Positions 56,901 to 64,000 of a stretch of DNA of 64,000 bases are shown here, piece after piece (the first letter of the stretch is position 1; every line of letters begins with the position of its first letter). This stretch comes from Hypomesus transpacificus (Eukaryota > Chordata > Actinopteri > Osmeriformes > Osmeridae), in NCBI RefSeq assembly GCF_021917145.1, contig NC_061065.1, positions 2,252,767 to 2,316,766 of the forward strand. The letters are read 5' to 3'. Below the pieces are notes generated by a model. That model searched no databases. It was not told the DNA's origin and was given only the letters and a program-made list of their open reading frames with translations. Made by a program: the position numbers and the translations under genes.

Positions 56901-59900
56901 AGTTAACACACACTTCACTTTAGTTACTTCCTGGAACAAGAATACACCACACACACACTTTAGTACAAAGAGGTTGTTGTCATAGCGGCCCCACCAGGAC
57001 ACAAACAGACACAACCACTGAACGACAGGTCTTTGATTCCAAAAGGATTCCTTGTTAGAGCAGGAAAGTACCAGCTTACTTCAAGTGTGATGATGTTTAC
57101 CTTTCTGGGAGGACGGGCCAGTCCTTCTCAGAAGGAATCCACTCAGGGAACACCCAGGAAGACGAGTGCTGATCACGACTGCAAAACAGCAGCAAGTGTC
57201 TCTCAGACTGGTTTCACACTGCCCCCTACTGGCCCAACACCAGTACTTCATCCTGACTTCAGCTGGCAGGGGGGTGGGGGCACAGAAAGGGGGGGTGGGG
57301 ACACAGAAAGGGGGGGGTGGGGGCACAGAAAGGGGGGGTGGGGGCACAGAAAGGGGGGGGTGGGGGCATAGAAAGGGGGGGTGGGGGCATAGAAAGGAAA
57401 GGGTGGGGGCACAGAAAGGGGGGGGTGGGGGCACACTAAAGGGGGGGGGTGGGGGCACAGAAAGGGGGGGGTGGGGGCAGAAAGTGGGGGGTGGGGGCAC
57501 AGAAAGGGGGGGGGTGGGGGCAGAAAGGGGGGGTGGGGGCACAGAAAGGGGGGGGTGGGGGCAGAAAGGGGGGGGTGGGGGCACAGAAAGGGGGGGTGGG
57601 GGCACAGAAAGGGGGGGGTGGGGGCACAGAAAGGGGGGGGTGGGGGCAGAAAGGGGGGGGTGGGGGCAGAAAGGGGGGGGTGGGGGCACAGAAAGGGGGG
57701 GTGGGGGCACAGAAAGGGGGGGTGGGGGCATAGAAAGGGGGGGTGGGGGCATAGAAAGGGGGGGTGGGGGCACAGAAAGGGGCCAGGTGTTTGGTACTCA
57801 CTGGTTCTTGGTGGCCTTGTTGGCGTCCCACACAGCCTTCATCAGACAGTTGGGAAGCCCATTGGAAGCTTTACCTTGTAACTGAAGGGACTTCAGCAAG
57901 ATCAAACACAAACAGCAGGATGTTAATGAAGGGACTTCTTCAGCAAGATAATCAGAATGGGTTTTAGAATGGGTTTTATTCACCATGAAAGTTTGCACAG
58001 ACAAGGAATTTGCTTTGGTAGGGAAGACACTAGCGGTGTTTAGCTCACGATTCAATACTGGGTGTACGATACAATATGTATCACGATATTTTGAACAACA
58101 GTTTTAATTAAACCAATTCAATTAACAGATTTATTTGCAAAACATTTTCAATAATTTTCTTTGTTGTACATCCAATTTAGTTAACTCAGTTCAAGCGATT
58201 TCTGTGAATGCAATGAATGCACACATGACGCAGGTGCAGAGTAGGTTGCGTGCTGGTAGCTCAACCAATAGGATCAAACGGATGTCATACTGTAAAAATG
58301 TTACCATACCTCTACGATACATATTGTAAAGATGTTGTATTGTGATATCTTGTTCCACGATATATTGCTCCACCTCTATAAGACACTAACAGCAGGACAT
58401 GAAAGAAGGCTTGACGGGTTTGGTACAAAGCAGAAACCACCTCTGTGTTTCAGTCACAGAGGTGTGTTGGATTCTAGATAATGTGGGAAGGACGTGTTGT
58501 ATATTTGGATCCTTTGGGAGCTTGCCTAGGATAAAAGCATCTGTTACACGTGTCCACGGGCACTCTTCCATGGTTCCCCATTTTCTTTTTAATTTAGCAG
58601 ACACTCTTATCCAGAGCGACTTACAGTAAGTACAGGGACATTCCCCCGAGGCAAGTAGGGTGAATTGCCTTGCCTAAGGAGACAACAACACTTTTGGCAT
58701 GAACGGGTATCGAACTGGCAACCCTCTGAGTAGTAGCCCGATTCCTTAACTGCTCAGCCACCTGACTAGCCTGGTCCTAACCAGACCCTCGTACATTTCA
58801 TTTGTACAGAGGGTCTGGGATGTCTCGATTGACAAACGTTAACTTCCTTGAAGGCGGGTCCTCTGTTGAAGTTTAAAACTATTGGATCCACCCAGAGCCA
58901 CTCTGATTAGCCATAGCCAATCGCAAGCGTTCGCCTTAGCCAACTCCTTCACCACTACTGTAACGGAGCTAGCTGCGTAGCTGGAAAATCAAACTTTTCC
59001 CGAACCCCGTGGGGAGGAGGGCCACAACATCATGGCCCCCAACAAAACTCAGCAAGGAATGTTCTTGCTCCGGCTTTAACCTATATTCGGCAGCGTTGCC
59101 ACAACCGCAGAATAGTTTCGCTCACATCTTTCTCCGCCGCCATTACTAAACTACTCAAACAAGTGCACGACATTAACGTCATCATTCGTAGCCACTCCCT
59201 CTGTTCGCTGATTGGACCTACAAAAAAATTGTTTCTGGAAACCGACTTCAGAACCGACATCCCAGACTTAGTACAGAAGCAAAATCCAAATTGAGCGGAA
59301 GTACGTAGGAGGGCAGAGCCAGGCTTCCACCTGACTCCCTTTGCTCCACAAAATAGCTATAAGGGTGGAACAGGATATTGCTCAGTGGTTAGAGCATTTG
59401 ACTGCAGGTCACCCTGTGCACATTGCTCTGGATAAAAGCCACTGCTAAATGAACATATTATTGTAAGGCGAAAGACACAATACTGTGAGGTAACTTGTAG
59501 GGGAACTCACCTGTGTCTTGGTTGAGTTTTTAAGCGCTGGGTTTTTGGATCTGGGTTCCATTGGTTCTGGTACTCCTTCATCCTCACTCTCCTCCTCTTC
59601 CTCCTCATCTATACCCAACGGGACAAAGTCTTCATCCTCCACAGTGCTGTCGCGATCCGAGGATGGGGTTCCCTTCTTCCTCCCCCGGCCGCACTGAGCA
59701 GCCTGCCGTGGCCCCTGCCTGGGGGCAGGGCTGGGGGCGGGGCTATCATCTGAACTGGGCTCACTCAAGACCTCTTTGGCCAAGTTGTGAAGGTACTTTA
59801 ACGCTCTGTAAGGCGGCAAACAAAACCGTGTTATCAAACATAATTTAATTTTTTTATTGCATGGTCTTAAACTCTAGCCGCCAGCATGGTCATAGGACTT

Positions 59901-61116
59901 ATCTGTCAGCAGCTTGCAATGCCATAGGCCCTAGCTGTTAGCTGCTAAAAATGCCACAGGACCTATCTGTTAACTGCTAAAAATGCCACAGGACCCAGCT
60001 GTTAGCATGGTCCCAGCTGTTAGCATGGTCCCAGCTGTTAGCATGGTCCTAGCTGTTAGCATGGTCCTAGCCGCTAGCTGCTACGTACGCTCTAGCTGCT
60101 CCTCTCCTGGGCCGGCCTCCAGGCGTGACCTCAGGCTGCTCCGGGGTTTCCCGCTGGCCCTCCTGAAACGCAGGGGCCGAGTCGGTCAGGAGGACGTCCT
60201 GCCCAGCGCCCACCGTCTTCTTCTTCCTCTGAGTCTTCTTCCTCGCTGGTTCCTCTTCTTCTGCGGCTGCTGCTTGCTGGTCCTGGGAGGTCTTCTTCTG
60301 GCTCGCAGGAGGCTTTTTCACTGGAGTTTTTTTTTTTGCAGGAGTATATCTTGCAAAAGCCTTTCTCTTGCGTTTCTTAGGAATTTCCTCTTCCTCTTCG
60401 TCCTCCCCCTCATCCTTAGCTTCACCGTTGACGCCTGCGTCCATCCTGCTGGCCTTCCTCTTTGCAGGAGCCTTCTTACCCAAGTCTTCCTCATGACACT
60501 TTTTGGCAGGAGTCCTTCTTGGGGTCTTTGGCTGGGAGCTCTTTCTAGCAGGCCCCGGGGTGACTGCGGTGGACTCTGGGTCTGAGACTTGGAACTTTAG
60601 AGGCCTCCTCCGCTGGCGTCCTGCAGAAGGGGGGGTCATCACCGGACCTGAGACACAACAGAACAAGGGAGTCACTCTCAGTTGTGTTTGCTGCTCCTAG
60701 TGCATCTTCATCTTTACTGATCCCTTAGGTGTTCTGCAATCTGCAGCATGGAAGTTTACCACCACATCCAGACAAAGACACTTTCTATAGGCACTAATTG
60801 TATTTCGCTTTGAATAAAAGCGTCTTCAAACTAAGTAAAATGTATAACAATGTAAATTACAAAATTGATAGAGTAAAAGTCCTCCTTTAATCTCAATCCT
60901 GTCTTGGTCTCATAGTACATGCATTACCTCAGTTCTCAGGAAACTGGGGTTCAATCCCCACTAAGTGGACTTACTCTTCTCGGTGTCGTCTGCCTCTTCA
61001 ACGTTGAACCGGGAGGCAGCATCCTGCGTGACGCCGTCAATCCTCTCCTCCGCATTCCGTGGCACTTCCACGATCTCGCTACCCTGTTCGGCCAACTTTT
61101 GCCCCTCTTCCGCCAT
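46830..61116 (-). CDS. gtf3c2: gtf3c2: general transcription factor IIIC subunit 2 (TFIIIC110)
   Basis: Complete 964-aa WD-repeat subunit of TFIIIC, which binds the B box of tRNA genes and recruits TFIIIB/Pol III (human: 911 aa). Minus-strand exons: 60975-61116, 60089-60647 (Lys/Arg-rich, basic), 59511-59805 (ALKYLHNLAKEVLS; acidic), 57802-57881 (NGLPNCLMKAVW), 57101-57178, 56774-56872, 56412-56639 ([20 protein letters not shown]), 55867-55960 (VSILKWCPAGAWEMP), 55350-55455 (LLLPRLGLLAAASSSGLISI), 52686-52717, 52450-52579 (LSLDWLPVAPYNRIAAGFYD), 52175-52319, 51816-51977 (VTAGDDRMVKTWDLKMTSEP), 49945-50032, 49725-49850 (WLNTLVTADACGEVI), 48701-48913 (Glu-rich insert), 47953-48060 and 46830-47039 (AGQAGLVRAHCLGV, stop TAG). 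Every phase matches. The WD domain spans about residues 385-900. An ATG at 61137 would add seven residues. Confidence 0.97.
47895..47950. repeat. (TG)n microsatellite at gtf3c2 donor
   Basis: About 27 TG units directly adjoining the donor of gtf3c2 exon 47953-48060, so the transcript reads AAG|GTACACACACA and on. Confidence 0.97.
48275..48656. repeat. 15-base GATGCATGTTACGGT minisatellite
   Basis: About 25 units of GATGCATGTTACGGT with substitutions in the last five bases (TACGAT, TACAAT, TATGGT, TATAGA). Mixed variant order suggests an older array. It lies in a gtf3c2 intron, about 40 bases from the donor of exon 48701-48913. The Met/His/Val and Cys/Ile/Thr frames are shadows. Confidence 0.96.
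48925..49085. repeat. GAGAGGGGGGAGAAGA minisatellite
   Basis: G/A array directly upstream, in transcript sense, of the acceptor of gtf3c2 exon 48701-48913. Supplies its pyrimidine tract. Confidence 0.92.
49148..49712. repeat. GAGGAGGAGAGCAGAGA minisatellite
   Basis: About 30 units of GGAGGAGAGCAGAGAGA with length variants filling most of the gtf3c2 intron that starts at 49724. The array begins about a dozen bases after the donor. Confidence 0.95.
50060..51810. repeat. 1.75-kb GTGTGGAGGGGAAGAGGAGA minisatellite filling a gtf3c2 intron
   Basis: About 50 units, each GTGTGGAGGGGAAGAGGAGA plus a variable number of GGAGA/GGGGA words. It starts about five bases after the donor of exon 51816-51977 and ends about 30 bases before the acceptor of exon 49945-50032, so essentially the whole intron is the array. 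It gives frames of 430 to 637 codons in several phases, none of them a gene. Confidence 0.97.
52880..53110. repeat. G-run, C-run and GGGAGGGAGAGGCTCCA repeat
   Basis: A G run at about 52890-52910, a C run at 53004-53014 and four copies of GGCTCCAGGGTGAGGGAGGG at about 53022-53100 in a gtf3c2 intron. Confidence 0.85.
53345..53505. repeat. 20-base CCCCTCCCCTGGACACCTCC minisatellite
   Basis: About eight contiguous units, the later ones with CCCCCTCTCCC. Pro/Leu/Asp and Gly-rich frames are shadows. It lies in the gtf3c2 intron between exons 55350-55455 and 52686-52717. Confidence 0.95.
53808..54050. repeat. two adjacent 22-base minisatellites
   Basis: Five copies of a unit with ACCTCAGGGATTACACCACA (to about 53920), then four copies of CAGTTTTATCCACACAACAC (about 53960-54050). 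Confidence 0.92.
54840..55300. mobile_element. probable non-autonomous DNA transposon remnant
   Basis: AT-rich, non-coding block containing GAAGCTGAGCTTCAACAGGG and ending GGAAAGCTGAGCTTCCCTTG, with GGGACTGAGCTTGAATAGC near the left edge. The repeated AGCTGAGCTTC motif suggests terminal or subterminal repeats. Boundaries and family not determined. Confidence 0.35.
55495..55862. repeat. GTGTGAGGGTGGGGGTG minisatellite at gtf3c2 donor
   Basis: TG and GGGTGGGGG words starting within about six bases of the donor of gtf3c2 exon 55867-55960 (AAG|GTAACACACACC). The array fills nearly all of the intron to the acceptor of exon 55350-55455. Confidence 0.93.
55980..56100. repeat. G-rich tract
   Basis: [23 protein letters not shown] sequence immediately upstream (in transcript sense) of the acceptor of gtf3c2 exon 55867-55960. 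Confidence 0.85.
56133..56205. repeat. (GTAT)n microsatellite
   Basis: About 17 tetranucleotide units in the same gtf3c2 intron. Confidence 0.95.
56277..56425 (-). repeat. gtf3c2: tandem copies of gtf3c2 exon end + donor + CA repeat
   Basis: The final 20 bases of exon 56412-56639 (TGGACTACAACACCCG), its donor GTACTC/GTACAC and a short CA tract are repeated. The genuine copy is at about 56406-56431, with intronic copies at about 56362-56386, 56331-56355 and 56295-56319 plus a partial one at 56275. All full intronic copies keep the GTAC donor. Confidence 0.93.
56685..56740 (+). mobile_element. SINE head fragment with B-box
   Basis: GGTTGGAGGTTCAAATCCAC is a B-box preceded by a degraded A-box-like stretch and followed by CCCCTGTACATTGC. 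Too short and divergent for a tRNA gene. Confidence 0.4.
57265..57780. repeat. GGGGGCACAGAAAGGGGGGGT minisatellite
   Basis: About 25 units of GTGGGGGCACAGAAAGGGGG with CA-lacking (GCAGAAAG) and GCATAGAAAG variants. It begins about 20 bases after the donor of gtf3c2 exon 57802-57881. Gly-rich and Pro/Phe/Cys-rich frames are shadows. Confidence 0.95.
57960..58020 (-). mobile_element. LINE 3'-end fragment (reverse copy)
   Basis: Contains TTTATTCACCATGAAAGTTT and GCACAGACAAGGAATTTGCT, the same 3' end as at 10100-10198. Confidence 0.65.
58040..58380. mobile_element. possible MITE with CACGATAT ends
   Basis: Starts around GTTTAGCTCACGATTCAATAC and ends around CCACGATATATTGCTCC. The terminal CACGAT/ATCGTG words suggest a short inverted-repeat element. 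Non-coding; family not determined. Confidence 0.3.
58585..58775 (-). mobile_element. teleost SINE-like repeat (reverse)
   Basis: Runs from TTTAGCAGACACTCTTATCC (the reverse of the GGATAAGAGTGTCTGCTAAA tail) to a B-box-like GGGTATCGAACTGGCAACC and AACTGCTCAGCCACCTGACT, the inverted head of a tRNA-derived SINE. It lies in the gtf3c2 intron between exons 59511-59805 and 57802-57881. Confidence 0.65.
59365..59455 (+). mobile_element. short SINE copy lacking its B-box region
   Basis: TTGCTCAGTGGTTAGAGCAT (A-box) is followed almost directly by GCTCTGGATAAAAGCCACTG (tail), so the middle is deleted. Lies near gtf3c2 exon 59511-59805. Confidence 0.55.
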
Positions 61117-63378
61117 CGATACCCGCTGCGCTCTCATTAGTCACTGCGGTTACTGGATAACATTGGCAGGACTTTCCTACGGAGAAGCCTGAGACATAAA
61201 ACGACAGGTTGCTCTGTTATAGAGGGATGGCTGTAGTTCAGTGGTTAACGCTTTTGACTAGAGATGGAGCGGTCGCGGGTTCAAATACACCTGTACCCCT
61301 TTGGTAATCCCGTCATCAACATTTTATCTCTCGTTGCCCGTCTTGGGTCTAGCAAACTTACGAATGTGCAGTCAGACAGTTATACTTTGTGTATAGATAA
61401 CTGAGGGATGTACTGCTGGATAAAAGTACCGCTATTCACCGAAATTAAAATTATACATTTGCTGGTAAAATGATCATTTCCACTGGGAGGCAATAGTTCC
61501 CAGAGTCGCTAGCTCCGGTTGGTTTGCGCCCATTGACAAGCTGTCAAAGCAGGTTCGAAGTTAAGCTTGGTCATTGCTTTAGCACTAGTATCATGCTAGC
61601 TAACTGCTAGCTGTTAGCTAGCAAGACAATTCGAGTTTCACTGTGGTCTTTAGCTTCCAACTGTAATTTTATCGTAATAAAACATATAAATGAACGACTT
61701 CAAATGAAGAACACCGTGTTACAATATGTTAGATATATTGGAAATATCACCCTCCCTATCTTGGTCTCCGGTGGCAAACGGTTATGGACCTCGTTCTAAG
61801 GAAAAGTCAGCTAGCGTTCTTGTCCAACGCGGTATCGAATCCCAGTCCATGCATATGAATGTCTCCATTGCATTGAAATCTTCACCTCTAATAACCGAGC
61901 AGACACTTACCCGCTGGATAACAATTTAAATGTCCAAATAAGACCCGACAGCCAGAACAATATCTCTTCCGCAATATTATTTCATCTGACTACATGCGAA
62001 TGTTACCTCGGCTGAAAACCGCCATAATGTAACGTGACCAAAGAAACTGATGAAAGCCGCTGCCGTTCCCTCCCGTCAGAAAGTGGGTACTGCATCCGCG
62101 TGTAGGGGTTATATATATTTCGGCCAGGAGGGGTGCTGTGTCAAACATGAAAGAAAAACAACATTTCATTGAAGTTCAAAATGACGATGAGGTTTATTAC
62201 TTGTCACCTGTTATAACACTGCTGGAACTTTAAAGTTGCAGCACGATACTTCTAAAAAGTTATAATGCATTCAATATAGGTAATGCATGTTTTTTTTCTT
62301 CTTCCTAATCTTTTAGACGATACATATATTCACAAAATGCTGTCACAAGGTGCTTTCTAATCCCTTTAAAAATTATAAAATTAACCGTCTCACTCAAATT
62401 ACATCTTAGGGCACAGCTGTTACTAGGTCTAGTCTTGGGTAGTGTTGGACATGGAAACTCAGGTCGTTCTAGTGATAACAGTGCATGCATCTTCTCCCTT
62501 GTTTGGTCACAAGAATCAGAAACTTCTGGACAAAAACAACAACTTGTGTTTCAAAAGGCAATCAATGTTACATTGTTCATGGGACTCAATTCATCCATCA
62601 CTTAAAAAAACCATACTTAAAATAAGTGTTTCTTGGGGCTTCAACAGAAGTACAGACACAACAACAAGAGGGAGTACAAACCAAAAATAAACGCACATTC
62701 TGAGCAGGTAAGAAGATTAAGGACATGACTGAATCTACTGTGTTTCCATTTTGACAAAACAAAATCCCTAATAACACAGTTGACACCACTGACACAAGAC
62801 CACCATCCTGCACTACAGTACAGCATATCACTATCCAAGATATCAAATGCAGGCTACTGTACAGAAACCACATGCTATTGGTTAAATACTTTGTGTATTT
62901 AAAGAAGAGGTCTAACATATAAGATACAAGGATGATATTATAGATCCACAAGTGAGGCACAGTCTTTTCATAGAAGGGGGAAGTCAAAAGCTAAACAACT
63001 CCAGACCCACTCTTTAAGGTTAGAAACGATTATTGAATCCTAAAGTTAGAATACAAGACAACTTCAAAAGAAACGGAAAAAGGAGTTAACGAAGTACTGG
63101 AATACAAAGAATAAGACCCATTATAGGATAACAATGACCTCCGTGTTCAACAGTTGTAACGGACGAAACGCTCGCTTCGTTCTGCATGGTCTCCCGGATG
63201 GCTGGAGCTCGTCAACGCCCCGAGCCGTGAGGAGCAGTGTCTGTGTCTCCCTCACCACCCCATCGGCAGGAACATTCTCACCAGCACCACGGTTCAAATC
63301 CCCCCGCCCCGGTGCCCCGCAGGGCAGCCTTCCAGAGCAGGGGGAGGATGCCACAGCGGATCTTCCCAGACGGTCCCC
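61117..63378. other. gtf3c2 5' region and 3' UTR of the next gene
   Basis: Contains the gtf3c2 5' UTR and promoter (GC-richer DNA at about 62030-62110 is the best start-site candidate), a tRNA-derived SINE at 61222-61440, and AT-rich sequence at 62150-63378 that is probably the long 3' UTR of the His/Gln-rich gene. No exon recognised. Confidence 0.45.
61222..61440 (+). mobile_element. tRNA-derived SINE
   Basis: A-box GGCTGTAGTTCAGTGGTTAA and B-box GCGGGTTCAAATACACC are 35-40 bases apart as in tRNA-derived SINEs. A tRNA-unrelated body follows, ending in the tail TGCTGGATAAAAGTACCGCT. The cloverleaf does not close, so not a tRNA gene. TFIIIC, whose subunit is encoded next door, is the factor that would bind this B-box. 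Confidence 0.65.
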
Positions 63379-64000
63379 TTAATTGTTGTTCCTGTGTCGC
63401 TTAGAAACCTCGGGCCCCGCGTCCATGACGACAGGCCTCTTCAGAGCCCATTGGTCGTGATGTCTCTGTCCGCCGGGCACCTCAGTCTCTGATTCGCTGC
63501 TGGAGCTGCCGCTGCTGCTGCTGCTGTGGCTGTCTCCGCCGTTGAACTTGCCCCCTCCCCCCCCCCGCTCCCTCCTCTTCCCCTCCGCCTCCCCCGGCGC
63601 CTCCCTCTGAGCGTGGGGGGGTTCGGGCCTGCGCTCCAGCCAGGACTCCAGGGGGGTGTACTGGAGGACCGGGGGCTGGGGCTGGGGGGGGTGGAGCTGG
63701 GGTTGCAGCTGTTGGAGCAGGGGCTGGTTCTGGTCGTGGAGGTGGGGGTGTTGATACTGCAGGTGGTGCTCGTGGTGGGGCAGGAACTGCTGCTGGTGGT
63801 GTGGCTGCTCCACCAGCTGCTGCTGGAGATGCTGCTGCTGAAGATGATGCTGCTGTTGATGGTGCTGATGTTGTTGATGGTGGTGGTGCATCTCTGGGAG
63901 GTGCTGGTGCTGCTGGTGGTGGAGCAGGTCCAGGTGGTGGAGGTGGTGGAGATGGAGATGGTGGTGGTGGTTGCTGGATTCATCAGGACTGTGTTTGGGT
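63379..64000 (-). CDS. unrecognised His/Gln-rich protein, C-terminal end (partial)
   Basis: An open frame of 206 codons plus TAA (63379-63381) runs to the window edge, so the protein starts outside. It reads SPDESSN, then a long His/Leu and His/Gln low-complexity region (about 110 residues), a Pro/Gln segment, YTPLESWLERRPEPPH, an Arg/Glu/Gly stretch, a Ser-rich acidic patch (SSSSSGSSSSESETE) and a basic tail (ALKRPVVMDAGPEVSKRHR). KRHR and KRP look like nuclear-localisation elements, so a nuclear or transcription-linked protein is plausible. Frame choice is supported by the ordered change in composition and non-repetitive stretches near the C-terminus; the overlapping Thr/Ser-rich frame is a shadow. 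I do not recognise the family. Confidence 0.65.
   Translation of the reverse strand, partial: PKHSPDESSNHHHHLHLHHLHHLDLLHHQQHQHLPEMHHHHQQHQHHQQQHHLQQQHLQQQLVEQPHHQQQFLPHHEHHLQYQHPHLHDQNQPLLQQLQPQLHPPQPQPPVLQYTPLESWLERRPEPPHAQREAPGEAEGKRRERGGGGGKFNGGDSHSSSSSGSSSSESETEVPGGQRHHDQWALKRPVVMDAGPEVSKRHRNNN

Noticed and set aside
63441-63983. 180-codon Thr/Ser-rich frame
   Set aside because: Shifted reading of the CAC/CAG-rich coding DNA; the His/Gln frame ends in ordered non-repetitive sequence and is preferred.

Overview
The window is vertebrate nuclear DNA from a ray-finned fish. The coding exons are short, with GT-AG introns, and their products closely resemble vertebrate proteins. One gene encodes a fish-type urotensin I, and the intergenic DNA carries teleost-type SINE tails, hAT-like elements and LINE 3' ends. 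Tandem repeats are unusually abundant, both micro- and minisatellites, with single arrays up to 3.2 kb. Nothing is bacterial: there are no operons, CRISPR arrays or prophages.

Layout. (1) 1-1243, + strand: the last two coding exons of trim54 (MURF3). (2) 4182-4694, - strand: uts1 (urotensin I, the fish urocortin), with a TATA box and CRE about 0.5 kb upstream. (3) 6323-15365, - strand: mpv17, complete in seven coding exons (177 aa). (4) 17529-33997, - strand: uckl1, complete in fifteen coding exons (543 aa) including a 17-nt microexon. (5) 35515-42938, + strand: an slc30a3-like vesicular zinc transporter, head-to-head with uckl1; its N-terminal reading frame does not join cleanly. (6) 46830-61116, - strand: gtf3c2 (TFIIIC110), complete in eighteen coding exons (964 aa), tail-to-tail with slc30a3. 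(7) 63379-64000, - strand: the C-terminal end of an unrecognised His/Gln-rich protein that runs off the window. The trim54-uts1-mpv17 order and orientation, and the presence of gtf3c2 and slc30a3, match the human 2p23 TRIM54-UCN-MPV17-GTF3C2 neighbourhood. uckl1 is on 20q13.33 in human. I joined exons by hand from splice signals and conserved family sequence, and reading phase is consistent at every junction except exon 1 to exon 2 of slc30a3.

The genes do not form a pathway. What links them is how their introns are built. About a dozen introns have a tandem array that starts at, or within a few tens of bases of, the 5' splice site. In three genes the last bases of an exon, its splice donor and a CA repeat are themselves tandemly copied into the intron as decoy donors. 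Other arrays run up to the 3' splice site and supply the pyrimidine tract. This, rather than a new gene system, is the most unusual signal in the window. Nearly all very long open frames are shadows of these arrays.
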